A stretch of DNA of 64,000 nucleotides from Bacillota bacterium (GTDB lineage: Bacteria > Bacillota > Clostridia > Lachnospirales > Lachnospiraceae), in NCBI GenBank assembly GCA_023409535.1, contig JAEYGZ010000048.1, positions 124,001 to 188,000 on the forward strand. The letters run 5' to 3'. Below, one piece after another: positions 18,013-27,610 of this stretch (positions within the stretch are counted from its first letter, which is position 1; every line of letters begins with the position of its first letter). The position numbers and the translations under genes are program-made. Under the pieces are notes generated by a model. The model was not told the DNA's origin. It saw only the letters and a program-made list of their open reading frames with translations, and searched no databases.

Positions 18013-18109
18013 AAAGTTTATATAATAGCTTTTTAGGAAGATGGAATACTATACTTATCCTTCTGCCTATTTACTATTACGAAACACATATTACTTCAGG
18101 GAGAAACAA

Positions 18110-19957
18110 ATGAATATTAAAGAAATAATCTTAGGAAGACCTTTGAAAAACAATGAGTTGAACCACGAAAGGTTGTCAAGACTCTGGGGCTTACCTATCA
18201 TGGCAAGTGATGCCGTATCCTCCGTAGCCTATGCAATTGAAGAAATATTACTGGTTATCATTCCTGTGATGGGTTTTCATGCCTTTGGTGCGCTTCCGCT
18301 TGTTGCATTACCAATCCTGCTTTTATTATTAATACTGGTACTTTCTTATTCTCAAATCATTGAAAAATATCCGGGCGGAGGAGGCTCCTATGCCGTTGCC
18401 AAAGAAAATATCGGAAAAACCGCATCATTATTATCAGCCGCCGCTTTGATTATTGATTATATATTAACCGTAGCAGTAAGTATATCCTCCTCAACCGCCG
18501 CTTTGGCATCCGCTTTTCCGCAGCTGCACGATGATAAGGTAGTAGTTTCCCTTTTATTTGTGGCCTTCATTACATTAATTAATTTAAGAGGTGTACGGGA
18601 AGCTTCCAAGGTATTCGGCCTTCCCACCTATGTATTTATTATATCAATGGTGATATTGATTATCACAGGCTTATTTAAGCTCCTTACCGGTACCTTAACA
18701 CCCGTTACGTATGCTGCGCCAATTCTTCCGGCAGAGACACTGCAGGGTGCAGGAATGCTGGTATTATTACGTGCCTTCTCTTCAGGCTGTTCAGCGATGT
18801 CCGGTGTAGAAGCTGTGAGCAATACCGTACCGAGCTTTAAGGATCCGGCAGTTCGTAATGCAAAGCATATCCTTTATATGCTGGCAGTAATTATTATTGT
18901 TATCTTCGGCGGAACCTCAATTCTTGGTGATTATCTTCAGGTGGCTCCCGTAGAGGGAAGTACGGTGTTATCCCAGATATCTTCCGCTGTATTCGGACAC
19001 ACGTTTATGTATTATGTCATTCAATTATTTACCTCGCTGATTCTGATACTCGCAGCAAATACTGCATATAACGGTTTACCTCAGTTAATGTACAATCTTG
19101 CCCACGATGGATTTGTACCAAGACAATTTTCTTCCAGAGGAACAAAGTTGAGCTTTTCCAATGGTATTCTATTTATATTTATCACATCGTCTTTACTGAT
19201 TATCGGTTTTCAAAGTGATACTCATTTATTGATTCCGCTGTATTCCGTCGGTGTTTTCGTATCATTTACGATTGCTCAGTTTGGTATTTTTAAAAAATGG
19301 CTGAAAACAAAGGGGAAAGGCTGGCACTATAAGAGTCTGATTAACGGATTTGGTACACTGGTTACGCTGGTTGTATCCGTTATCGTATTCGTCACAAAAT
19401 TTAAAGACGGAGCCTGGATTCTGGCAATTGCCACACCGGCTTTAATGATCATAATGAATACGATCCATCGTCATTATGAAAAGGTAAGAAAAGAGCTGAT
19501 ACTGGATGATTTCTTTCCCTATTACAATAAGGATGCCGTTACCTCCACTCAGTGTATTTTGATGGTTCACGACATAAATAAACCGTTCCTAAAGGCGCTG
19601 AATTATGCCAACTCCATCTCAAATAATATAACCGCACTGCATGTATGCCGTCATCCGGAGCATGCAGCGGCTTTAAGAAAGCAATGGGATGATTTGACGA
19701 TTCCGATTGAATTAAAGATCATCGAGACCCCTTACCGTGATGTTGTTAAACCGGTAGATGATTATCTGTGGCAAAGAGAAAAAGAATTAAAACACGGAGA
19801 AAACATCTCGGTAATTATACTTAAGTTTATCACAAAGCACTGGTATGATAATATTCTTCATAACCAAACGGCATATTTCTTTACCCATAACTTTACGAAG
19901 CATAAAAATATATCAACGATTATTGTTCCGTTCCATTATGAGCTGCCGAAGAAATAA
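18110..19957 (+). CDS. kimA: KimA-like potassium importer (APC/KUP superfamily)
   Basis: This 615-residue transporter opens with LGRPLKNNEL and ASDAVSSVAYAIEE, closely matching the start of the B. subtilis high-affinity K+/H+ symporter KimA. The Asp and Tyr of that segment belong to the potassium path there. About twelve membrane helices span residues 25-450, with YPGGGGSYAVAKEN in the loop after helix 2. A soluble C-terminal domain (about 460-615) corresponds to the cytoplasmic regulatory part. The ATG at 18110 is preferred over one 23 codons upstream because AGGGAG lies just before it. It is the only large plus-strand gene. In Bacillus, c-di-AMP restrains KimA, and no riboswitch could be recognised here. 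A generic amino-acid permease is the alternative. Confidence 0.8.
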   Translation: MNIKEIILGRPLKNNELNHERLSRLWGLPIMASDAVSSVAYAIEEILLVIIPVMGFHAFGALPLVALPILLLLLILVLSYSQIIEKYPGGGGSYAVAKENIGKTASLLSAAALIIDYILTVAVSISSSTAALASAFPQLHDDKVVVSLLFVAFITLINLRGVREASKVFGLPTYVFIISMVILIITGLFKLLTGTLTPVTYAAPILPAETLQGAGMLVLLRAFSSGCSAMSGVEAVSNTVPSFKDPAVRNAKHILYMLAVIIIVIFGGTSILGDYLQVAPVEGSTVLSQISSAVFGHTFMYYVIQLFTSLILILAANTAYNGLPQLMYNLAHDGFVPRQFSSRGTKLSFSNGILFIFITSSLLIIGFQSDTHLLIPLYSVGVFVSFTIAQFGIFKKWLKTKGKGWHYKSLINGFGTLVTLVVSVIVFVTKFKDGAWILAIATPALMIIMNTIHRHYEKVRKELILDDFFPYYNKDAVTSTQCILMVHDINKPFLKALNYANSISNNITALHVCRHPEHAAALRKQWDDLTIPIELKIIETPYRDVVKPVDDYLWQREKELKHGENISVIILKFITKHWYDNILHNQTAYFFTHNFTKHKNISTIIVPFHYELPKK

Positions 19958-20008
19958 TGTGATATCCGGCAGCTGTCCATCGGCTTAGCCGGAGGAAGCC
20001 TTACCGGG

Positions 20009-20063
20009 AATCAAAACAGGTGAGTATTACGCCTATATAAGCGTATACTCACCTGTTTTGATT
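20009..20063. terminator. Bidirectional terminator between convergent genes
   Basis: AATCAAAACAGGTGAGTAT (20009-20027) and its complement (20045-20063) form a 19-bp stem. It lies between the end of kimA (plus) and the end of the flippase gene (minus). Both flanks give T-rich tails (TTTTGATT), so it can serve both transcripts. Confidence 0.88.
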
Positions 20064-20102
20064 CCTGCATCTATCGTATAATAATAGTATGATACCTGAA
20101 TA

Positions 20103-21788
20103 TTATAGTAATTTCATCTTTTTCAGAATTCGAATGAAGCCCTTGCTTTTTGGTATGAAGCTCAGCTCGTCCTCATCCACGCCTTTCATAAAGATTAATA
20201 AAGCGAAGTAGATAATAACCGCAACAAGTATGGATAACAATAAAGAGGTCAATACACTGCCGGTCCACCCGATCAGCCCCTTGTAGGCAAAGTGTGTGGC
20301 AACACCCATCAGACCTGCGCTGATTAAAGGAATCGCAAAGGTTCGGACAACCTCCTGCCGGTAATCCAGGTATTTCGCAACATTAATCCAGTTAAGAATG
20401 CATACCACCATAGGAAAGGTTACATTGCCGATCACTAAAGCATAGGTACTTAATGGGGTGAAATAAAGCAATACGAAAACTAAAACCACATGAATACCGA
20501 GGGAAATGGCGGAATTAATCACGGGCACTTTCATACGGTTGATCCCCTGAAGTACTGCAGTGGACATGGTAGAAAGGGCATAAAAGACAATGGAGGAGGA
20601 ACCAAGCATCAGCATATTTGTAGTTAATTGAAAAGAATCCTTAAAAATCAGATACAAAATCGGCGATGCCAGCACTGCCATTCCAACAGCGGAGGGGATG
20701 GCAATGATCATGTTGAATTTGATTGCTGCGTGTACCTTATGCCGGATGGAATCCAATAGCCCTCTGGCAAGATCGGCCGATATGGTGGTAACAATGGATA
20801 CGCCAAGAGCTGCTGCAACAGCTACGGGAACATTGGTCAGCAAAGCGTATTTACTACTGTAAATACCAATCAATACACTGCGAAAATCCTCTTCATAGTA
20901 TTGACCGGCTTGCGCACCGCTCGCTATTAAGACCGGCAGATCGAAGGCTTCGATCTGCTTTCCCGACATAATATGGCCAAAGAGAGAGCCATCGATTAAG
21001 GAACTGATTTGATAAACGGTCTGACTGAGAATAACCGGAGCAATGGTCATAGCCAGCAGCTTAAATATAGATTGATAGGTATCTCTGCGAGACGTGGTAT
21101 CACGCCTTAATTGCTTATTTAAAACAGGTTTATAGATAATAAAGACAAAGACCAGAAACAAAAGTCCCACAAAAGCGCCAGTAAAGGTACCCAGGGTACC
21201 TCCGGCAGCACCATAGGAGGACAGATTCGGCGCAGTACTGTTATATTTGATTAAGAACCAGGCAGCAGCAACACTGACCACCGCATTCACCAGCTGCTCC
21301 AATACCTGGGATACCGCTGTGGGGATCATAGTGTTCTTGCCCTGAAAGAAGCCGCGGAATACTCCCATAATGGAGAAAATAAAGATGGTTGGCGCCAGCA
21401 CCTGAAGAGGCAGGGTGGTATTCGGACTGTCATAAATCACCTTTGCAAAAAAGCCGGCACCAAAGAATAATACTGATGTTGCCAAAATTCCGACAGCAAT
21501 GGCCAGCATCATTGCACATAAGAATATCCGGTAGGAATTACGGTGCTCTTTGTTGGCATTACGAACTGCAACCAGCTTAGACACTGCAAGAGGAATACTA
21601 TAGGAGGAGAGAATTAAAGCAAGATTGTACATATTAAAAGCATTGGAGTAATAGCCCATACCCTCATTACCGATGATTCGCTGCATTGGTATACGATAGA
21701 ATAATCCGATGAGCCGAACAAGAATGGAAGCCGCTGCTAAAATACTCCCTTGAATTAAAAAATGATTGCTTTTGCTATTTGGTGACAT
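20103..21788 (-). CDS. SpoVB/MurJ-family polysaccharide flippase
   Basis: This 561-residue polytopic membrane protein belongs to the MOP exporter superfamily (SpoVB, YtgP/MurJ, Wzx), which flips lipid-linked peptidoglycan or polysaccharide precursors. About fourteen hydrophobic helices are visible. The N-terminal region reads FLIQGSILAAASILVRLIGL followed by RIPMQRIIGNEGMG, which is typical of SpoVB/YtgP members. The ATG at 21788 has AAGGAG seven bases before it. In sporulating clostridia several paralogues exist, so whether this one is the cortex protein SpoVB, the general MurJ, or another cannot be decided. It is followed by the YerB-like lipoprotein gene's operon partner region upstream on the same strand. 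Confidence 0.85.
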   Translation of the reverse strand: MSPNSKSNHFLIQGSILAAASILVRLIGLFYRIPMQRIIGNEGMGYYSNAFNMYNLALILSSYSIPLAVSKLVAVRNANKEHRNSYRIFLCAMMLAIAVGILATSVLFFGAGFFAKVIYDSPNTTLPLQVLAPTIFIFSIMGVFRGFFQGKNTMIPTAVSQVLEQLVNAVVSVAAAWFLIKYNSTAPNLSSYGAAGGTLGTFTGAFVGLLFLVFVFIIYKPVLNKQLRRDTTSRRDTYQSIFKLLAMTIAPVILSQTVYQISSLIDGSLFGHIMSGKQIEAFDLPVLIASGAQAGQYYEEDFRSVLIGIYSSKYALLTNVPVAVAAALGVSIVTTISADLARGLLDSIRHKVHAAIKFNMIIAIPSAVGMAVLASPILYLIFKDSFQLTTNMLMLGSSSIVFYALSTMSTAVLQGINRMKVPVINSAISLGIHVVLVFVLLYFTPLSTYALVIGNVTFPMVVCILNWINVAKYLDYRQEVVRTFAIPLISAGLMGVATHFAYKGLIGWTGSVLTSLLLSILVAVIIYFALLIFMKGVDEDELSFIPKSKGFIRILKKMKLL

Positions 21789-21834
21789 CTTATTTCTCCT
21801 TATTGTGTTCTAACTTCGGGAGCAACCCGATTTT

Positions 21835-22944
21835 TTACTCTAATGTAACATCACCAATGCGATTATTTGGAAAAAGGGCGATGTAAGTCTTGCCGGGATT
21901 GATGGTTAATTCTTCACCGGCCTCGTTGTAATAGCGCATCCATTTCTTGCTTTCGTTCTTCTGCCAGGTAATGGGCACCATCTTTCCGTTGGTAATATAT
22001 AACCCCTTACCGCTTGCATTCTCAAGATCCATGGTCTGATAATGATTCTTATCGATATCCCATTCTTTTACGAATTGTATAATAATATTCTTAAAGGCAA
22101 GCTGAGCACCGGTATTGGAATCCTTATGCGGACCGCCAAACTGGTTCGCAAGATACTGCTTGTCCGCAGCCGAATATTCAAAGGTAGGCGCGGTATATGC
22201 GGAAAAATAAATTTTTAGCTTATTTGCCTGCTTATCCGAACTTAAGTCCATGTCCTCTTCATAAAAAGAAAAATGAGAGGAATAGCCTTCCTTATAGCTA
22301 GTCTCAAACTTTTTTTTCTCAACGCCCTTAGAGAGACCTTCAAGGCTTGTAAACGCATTGTTGGGTGCTTTAATGGATTTATCGCGGAAAAAGACAGAGC
22401 CTCCGATACCGGACATGCCGTCGATTTCATCAATTCCAATCTTTTTAATTTTGTCGTAGGCATACTTGGCACCGCCGTAATGTATGTAAATTGCGTTGTA
22501 TTCATCGGCAATACTCACAAAATAATGTCTTGCGCTTCTTACGGAACCGATTTTATCACTGGTGAAGTTTTCACCGATTCCTAACAACCTGGTTATTCCG
22601 CCTTCCACGATACACTCATATACAATATCGGCCTGACTGATCCCCCACTGATTGGATACCGTCTTAAAGTTGTTTAATTGAATTGCATAAGGACGCTTTG
22701 TTCCTATCTCGACCGGCACCCAAAGACCGGTCAGAAAGCTTCGCATCTCACCCTCATGGCTGACCTCAGCCGGTGTCGGTGTTGCAGGCTCCTCGGTTGG
22801 TGTGCTTTCCGGTGTTACTGTTACTACATTGTCATTCTCATCAAAGGGATTAATCACCTCGTCGCCGTTGCTCCCATTCTTCTTACATCCAAAGAGAAAT
22901 ACAGCAATAACGATAACTAGTAAGGTATAAGTAATCTTCTTCAT
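21835..22944 (-). CDS. YerB-like lipoprotein (DUF3048)
   Basis: This 369-residue secreted lipoprotein has a hydrophobic N-terminus ending in the lipobox LFGC, with the modified Cys at residue 20. A Glu/Pro/Thr-rich linker runs to about residue 70. The mature part shows DUF3048 features: RPYAIQLNN, GITRLLGI, KIGSVRSARHYFVSIADEY and the late YNEAGEELTINPGKTYI. B. subtilis YerB is the named relative, and its role is not known. It lies between ybeY and the flippase gene on the same strand, which suggests an envelope-related job, but no direct evidence is visible. Confidence 0.85.
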   Translation of the reverse strand: MKKITYTLLVIVIAVFLFGCKKNGSNGDEVINPFDENDNVVTVTPESTPTEEPATPTPAEVSHEGEMRSFLTGLWVPVEIGTKRPYAIQLNNFKTVSNQWGISQADIVYECIVEGGITRLLGIGENFTSDKIGSVRSARHYFVSIADEYNAIYIHYGGAKYAYDKIKKIGIDEIDGMSGIGGSVFFRDKSIKAPNNAFTSLEGLSKGVEKKKFETSYKEGYSSHFSFYEEDMDLSSDKQANKLKIYFSAYTAPTFEYSAADKQYLANQFGGPHKDSNTGAQLAFKNIIIQFVKEWDIDKNHYQTMDLENASGKGLYITNGKMVPITWQKNESKKWMRYYNEAGEELTINPGKTYIALFPNNRIGDVTLE

Positions 22945-22980
22945 GTGCGGTCCATGCCTTTCTAAGAGCGCTATGCTCTT

Positions 22981-23478
22981 CTATCTTAAAATCTGCAGTT
23001 TTTGAAGTACTGCTTCCTGCTTGTCCTCCATACACTTTCGTTCCTGGTCTTCCATATGATCATATCCAAACAAATGAAACATACTGTGAGCGGTCAAAAA
23101 TGCCAGTTCGCGTTTTAAGGTGTGACCGTATTCGTCAGCCTGTACCGCGGCACGTTCCAAAGATATGACGATATCGCCCAAAAGCAGTTCTCCGGTCTCC
23201 GGATGAAAGCATTCCGGCGCTTCTTCTTCCAGTCCGGAAAAATCTCCGGGCACCTCATACTCAATTACCGGAAAGGATAATACATCTGTCGGCATATTAA
23301 TACCTCGATATTCCTGATTAATCTGTCTGATCTGCTTATTATCTGTCAGAAGAACGTTAACCTCAGCTTCATAGGGGCATTCTTCATAATCAAGGCAGGC
23401 TTCAATTACCTGCCTTTCTATTTGTTCAAAATCAAACTCGAAGGCTTTCGTAACCTCATAGTCAAAGTTTATGGTCAT
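22981..23478 (-). CDS. ybeY: Endoribonuclease YbeY
   Basis: YbeY is a zinc endoribonuclease needed for 16S rRNA 3' maturation and ribosome quality control. The 165-residue protein has the metal-binding motif HSMFHLFGYDH near residue 130, matching HGxLHLxGYDH with the three His ligands in place. The conserved NQEYRGINMPTDVLSFP is also present. The start codon overlaps the stop of the HD-domain gene by four bases, so translation is coupled. The phoH-HD-ybeY order is the one commonly found in Firmicutes. Confidence 0.95.
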   Translation of the reverse strand: MTINFDYEVTKAFEFDFEQIERQVIEACLDYEECPYEAEVNVLLTDNKQIRQINQEYRGINMPTDVLSFPVIEYEVPGDFSGLEEEAPECFHPETGELLLGDIVISLERAAVQADEYGHTLKRELAFLTAHSMFHLFGYDHMEDQERKCMEDKQEAVLQKLQILR

Positions 23479-24836
23479 GCGTGCCTGCCCTCCCTTGATG
23501 GATTGAATTCTGCATGGTAAAACTCCCTTAAGGCTTTAAAATCCTTCAGGGACAGGTCTGCACCGTCAAAGGTCCCCTTCTCAAGGCGCATTTGAAATAT
23601 ATTATCAATAATTTTATTCGTCGTAAACCGGTGATCCTTGGAGCTTCTTATGTAATCAATGGTGGAAACTACATTGTCGGACAGCATGACAATTGCGGCT
23701 TCCACAGAATTTGGCTTATCATATTTGATATTGTGTTCCTTCAAGATTGCTTTTAGTTCCCTCGGAAATGCATAATCCTCTGCAAGTCCCAAGCCTTCTT
23801 CAATATAATTACTCAATCCGGTGATCTTACCGATCTCATGATAATACCCGCCTGCCCTTGACAGTGCCTCGTCCGCGCCAACCACCCGGGCTGCACGGGC
23901 GGATAATTCTCCGATGTATATGGAATGGGCATAAAGGTTTTTAGAGAATTCTCTTAATCTGGTCAGAAGCTCATTATCCTCGGAGCATAAAACCTCATAA
24001 CTGGGTCCGCTGCCAATCACCTTCTGTAAGCCGGTACCGTCAGAATGCAGAGCTTCAGGAGCTTCAATCACAATATCACTGTCAAAATCCATCGTTTCCA
24101 CGGTCGGTTGAATCATCACGGGACTCGCTTCCGGATCAGCCGCCTCCCTGGACGTTGCAGTAACCTCCGCTGATTTTTCAGAAGCAGCGGGCAGTTCTTT
24201 CTTCTTCAGAAGCCGGTCATAGATAAGACCGATCACATATGCGATTACCAGCACGCCGCACACGCTGAATAAAGAGGTAAGGTAATTATAATTCTCCTTT
24301 GTGTCAAAAATAAAGTTATTAATGACAAAGGATAAAGTTACATTCGTAGATAATATGATAATCATGGCATAAATTGCCGTGCCTGTGGAACGAAGCGCAC
24401 CGGCAAGAAGACTCATGACCACGCCGAGTATCAGAATATGAATGACAATCTCAGGATCCAGGTCCATAGATATCCCCATGATAAAGGACAGGTTAAAATG
24501 CAGCAGCAGACCCAGCTTATTATCAATCAGCATTGCAACCAGTAAACCGCCCAGCATCCAGAAGCAAAGTAAATACGGCTGCGGGGCAAACAACAGCAGA
24601 ACAAGTCCGCCAAGATAACTCAGAATGATAACAGTCTTAGCAAATCTCTTTGTCAGAATAATATCTGCATTGATTCGGATATAAAAGGCTGCGGCTGTGG
24701 TTAATATTAATGTCAAAATTGCAGTTTTGGCAATCTCAAGGCTGGGGGTACGATATAGGATCCCCGGCAATATGGCGATTAACATTGCAAAAATCGGCAT
24801 AATATTAATTAAAATAGAATTCTTACCTGCTTTCAT
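23475..24836 (-). CDS. PgpH-like membrane HD protein, short and with degenerate HD site
   Basis: This 453-residue protein sits where clostridia and bacilli carry PgpH, the membrane c-di-AMP phosphodiesterase. About seven membrane helices fill residues 10-205. A Glu/Ala-rich linker leads to a cytoplasmic HD-like domain (about 290-440). Compared with PgpH, the extracellular N-terminal domain is absent (PgpH has about 700 residues). The HD pair reads YYHEIGK (HE instead of HD), the HH pair reads LKEHN, and the stretch with the intermediate His seems missing. The late Asp in VMLSDNV is kept. It may bind rather than cut nucleotides, or be inactive. It overlaps phoH by 14 bp and ybeY by 4 bp. Confidence 0.75.
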   Translation of the reverse strand: MKAGKNSILINIMPIFAMLIAILPGILYRTPSLEIAKTAILTLILTTAAAFYIRINADIILTKRFAKTVIILSYLGGLVLLLFAPQPYLLCFWMLGGLLVAMLIDNKLGLLLHFNLSFIMGISMDLDPEIVIHILILGVVMSLLAGALRSTGTAIYAMIIILSTNVTLSFVINNFIFDTKENYNYLTSLFSVCGVLVIAYVIGLIYDRLLKKKELPAASEKSAEVTATSREAADPEASPVMIQPTVETMDFDSDIVIEAPEALHSDGTGLQKVIGSGPSYEVLCSEDNELLTRLREFSKNLYAHSIYIGELSARAARVVGADEALSRAGGYYHEIGKITGLSNYIEEGLGLAEDYAFPRELKAILKEHNIKYDKPNSVEAAIVMLSDNVVSTIDYIRSSKDHRFTTNKIIDNIFQMRLEKGTFDGADLSLKDFKALREFYHAEFNPSREGRHA

Positions 24837-25902
24837 CCCTGTTTCCCCTGATCTTTTCAGATTTATAATGAATACGATTTACTCTTTTGTTCTTATCCTT
24901 CTCACCCGATTTGTTCGTGTTTGGATTAACACGCTCATGTCGTTTTTGCTGTTCTTCGTATGCATCATATGCTTTTACAATTCTTTGAACCAGCGGGTGT
25001 CTTACCACGTCCTGACTGGTCAGATAGGAGAAACCGATGTCATCAATTTTGCTCAATACTTTTAAAGCCACATCAAGACCTGATTTTGTACCTACCGGAA
25101 GGTCCTTCTGTGTCTGGTCGCCGGTTATGACTACCTTTGAGCCAAAGCCGATTCTTGTTAAAAACATTTTCATCTGTGCAGGGGTTGTATTCTGCGCCTC
25201 ATCAAGAATAATAAAAGCATTCTCCAAGGTACGTCCTCTCATATAAGCCAGAGGCGCCACTTCGATTAAGCCTTTTTCCGTATTCTTGATATATGCCTCA
25301 GGACCCATGATCTGATACAAAGCATCATATAAAGGTCTTAAATAGGGATCCACCTTACTCTGCAGATCTCCGGGCAAAAAGCCCAGCTTTTCTCCTGCTT
25401 CAATCGCCGGTCTGGTCAGAATAATTTTACTGACTTCATCGTTTTTAAATGCTGTGATACCCATTGCCATAGCCAGATATGTCTTACCGGTTCCTGCCGG
25501 GCCAACACCGAATACGATCATTTTATTGCGTATCTGGTCAACATAAGTTTTCTGTCCCAGTGTCTTAGGCTTAATGGGCTTACCGTTGATGGTATGGCAA
25601 ATAAGATCCTTATCAATCTCCACAATTGCCCGTTCTTTATCCTCGAAACCGAGGGAAATTGCATAATTAACATTCTGTTCCGTAATTTGATTGCCGCGTT
25701 TTGATAACTCCAGCAACTGAAGAAATACACTCTTTGCTTTTGCAACATCCTCTGTGGCTCCAACCACTTTGATTGCACCATTTCTAGCAATGATTGTCAC
25801 ATTGAACGACTTCTCTATGATCTTAACATAAGCATCGAAGCCTCCAAAGACATTCTTTTCATGTTCTGCGGGTATATCAATGATTGTCTCCACTATGCTC
25901 AT
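24823..25902 (-). CDS. phoH: PhoH-like ATPase (YbeZ type)
   Basis: This 359-residue PhoH-family P-loop ATPase works with YbeY in RNA metabolism in several bacteria. An N-terminal KH-like part (about residues 1-105) precedes the Walker A motif GPAGTGKTYLA near residue 140. The Walker B region is ILDEAQN, and ITGDQTQ and a C-terminal basic tail follow. It starts inside the end of yqfD (26-bp overlap) and runs into the HD gene (14-bp overlap), so the yqfC-yqfD-phoH-HD-ybeY run behaves as one operon. The GGAGG site is about 13 bases from this ATG, so a slightly different start is possible. Confidence 0.93.
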   Translation of the reverse strand: MSIVETIIDIPAEHEKNVFGGFDAYVKIIEKSFNVTIIARNGAIKVVGATEDVAKAKSVFLQLLELSKRGNQITEQNVNYAISLGFEDKERAIVEIDKDLICHTINGKPIKPKTLGQKTYVDQIRNKMIVFGVGPAGTGKTYLAMAMGITAFKNDEVSKIILTRPAIEAGEKLGFLPGDLQSKVDPYLRPLYDALYQIMGPEAYIKNTEKGLIEVAPLAYMRGRTLENAFIILDEAQNTTPAQMKMFLTRIGFGSKVVITGDQTQKDLPVGTKSGLDVALKVLSKIDDIGFSYLTSQDVVRHPLVQRIVKAYDAYEEQQKRHERVNPNTNKSGEKDKNKRVNRIHYKSEKIRGNRDESR

Positions 25903-27118
25903 CTACTGGCTCAATCCTCCACTCATTTTCCTGTACTGTTTTATACTCCCAAGCCGGTTCTTCCACCATAATCCTGCCCTGTGCAATGCAATAATTATTC
26001 TCAACCGTTATTTTAACATTGTTTTCAGTTATTATAACATGATTCTTCTTTAAATTTTCAAAATATCTGTTCAGGTGGCTTTCCGCAACGGAAACCGCTT
26101 CGATTTCGCTGTATTTTTGCTTTATCTCTTCAAATTCCTTTGTGATAATCGAACCATAGCGAAAAGGAAGGTAGAAGCTTGGTGTTATATGGAGCGTTTT
26201 TTCGTTAACAATTATATCATACTTAAGATAGGAATTTCTAGGATTATATAAAAATAATTTTTTACCGAACAAACTTATAAAATAGCCCTTTTTCTCCTCT
26301 TGTGTGTACTGTTTATTTAAATAATTCAAAGGGATTTTCTCATAGTAATCATAAAAGGTCTTGCATTTGATGTCTGCATCTGCTACCACAGGCTCTTTTC
26401 TGAGAACGATGTCAAAATCGGCCATAATGTTATTGACACCCGAGACCAGAACATCTCCCTTATGTACCACATCTCCTTCTCTGACCATCGGAGTTCCGGT
26501 CCGTGTAATGATAGATTTGATGATAGCATCCTTGGTCGCCACAATATGGCTTGGCTCCATTGCATTAATTGCCGGTGCCGGCATATTGGTCTCCGTAATC
26601 TTCAGGATCAAACGGGTTCCTTTCATTTCCGCAGATACCCATCCGATATCCTTGTAGGTAAGTCGGATTGTCTCCTCAATCTCCTGGCAGTCCACTTTCT
26701 TTTTTAAAATTCCCGTATATACATTACTTTCCTTCAAAAACTTCGTTATCGCTTCCGGTGTATACTTTGAGCCGCCAAGAACACTGATATCCCAGATAAA
26801 CAAAGAAAGAATATAGATCAGAACAGCACACACCAGAAAGCCGACAAAAAAGCCCTTTCTGTTATGGTATCGATGCAGCAGAAACGGAAGCCCGTTTTTC
26901 CTGGTAATCCTAGGTATGATTTTTGTCTTCCTGGCAATCGGTTTAAGCTTTTTATAATTCTTTCGCAAAATATAAAATTGATAACTGTCCTCTGCTTTCT
27001 TCAGATTCCAGATAAATATCTTCTTGTTGATGCACAGATTGATGAAGCGTTCAGGATCAATCCCGCCGATTCTCACATAGAGATAGCCCCTTAACCAGTT
27101 AAGCAGCTTCATTAACAT
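25877..27118 (-). CDS. yqfD: Sporulation protein YqfD
   Basis: YqfD is a mother-cell sporulation protein of the sigma-E regulon, paired with YqfC. The 413-residue protein starts MLMKLLNWLRGYLYVRI, has a membrane helix at about residues 93-113, and continues with a long extracytoplasmic region typical of the family. GTRLILKITET and a later VREGDVVHKGDVLVSG segment resemble POTRA/lipoyl-like folds. The start at 27118 has GGAGG seven bases before it. It overlaps phoH and follows yqfC by 28 bp, the standard arrangement in spore formers. Confidence 0.9.
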   Translation of the reverse strand: MLMKLLNWLRGYLYVRIGGIDPERFINLCINKKIFIWNLKKAEDSYQFYILRKNYKKLKPIARKTKIIPRITRKNGLPFLLHRYHNRKGFFVGFLVCAVLIYILSLFIWDISVLGGSKYTPEAITKFLKESNVYTGILKKKVDCQEIEETIRLTYKDIGWVSAEMKGTRLILKITETNMPAPAINAMEPSHIVATKDAIIKSIITRTGTPMVREGDVVHKGDVLVSGVNNIMADFDIVLRKEPVVADADIKCKTFYDYYEKIPLNYLNKQYTQEEKKGYFISLFGKKLFLYNPRNSYLKYDIIVNEKTLHITPSFYLPFRYGSIITKEFEEIKQKYSEIEAVSVAESHLNRYFENLKKNHVIITENNVKITVENNYCIAQGRIMVEEPAWEYKTVQENEWRIEPVDEHSGDNH

Positions 27119-27146
27119 AGGTAACCCTCCCTGCAGTTAATAACCA

Positions 27147-27512
27147 TCATAGGTAGGAAATTGTCTGAATATAGCCGGTGATACGCATTTCATCCTCGGT
27201 AAAATACAGAATATTCAAATGCTTGCCTTCAATGCTGACACGGCACAGCTTCGTTTGTACCTTTATAAGCTTATCATTGTATTCCAGGATGCCTTTATAA
27301 TTCTCTATGCAGATTTCATTTCTACCGGTCGCAGTGATAATCGGTGCCCCGGCTAAGATGTCTGCCGGAAGTCCCAGCCGCTTTGAGATATCCTCTACAA
27401 ACGCCGGACCCTCAGCCTTGCGATCCTTCTTTTTCTTTGCAAAATCCTTATAGAGCGTTTTTTGGGAATTCTTTTTAAATTGATTATGGGATGACTTAAT
27501 TTGCTTACTCAT
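27147..27512 (-). CDS. yqfC: Sporulation protein YqfC
   Basis: YqfC is a small sporulation protein of the sigma-E regulon whose exact job is unknown. The conserved core LGLPADILAG, NEICIENYKGILEY and a C-terminal MRITGYIQTISYL are readable. The ATG at 27512 is chosen because GGAG lies six bases upstream. The open frame extends 78 codons further, but that part has no family similarity and runs into the 27611-27771 inverted-repeat element. The 121-residue product is longer than the roughly 93-residue B. subtilis protein, because of a basic Lys-rich N-terminus (residues 1-45). Confidence 0.9.
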   Translation of the reverse strand: MSKQIKSSHNQFKKNSQKTLYKDFAKKKKDRKAEGPAFVEDISKRLGLPADILAGAPIITATGRNEICIENYKGILEYNDKLIKVQTKLCRVSIEGKHLNILYFTEDEMRITGYIQTISYL

Positions 27513-27610
27513 ATTCAGCTCCAAATCATTAGCGGATACTATAGTAATATATGAATTTCTCCTTGTGAGTAGACTATGTACAGGGACGCTGTCACAATTT
27601 AGGCTGTGAA

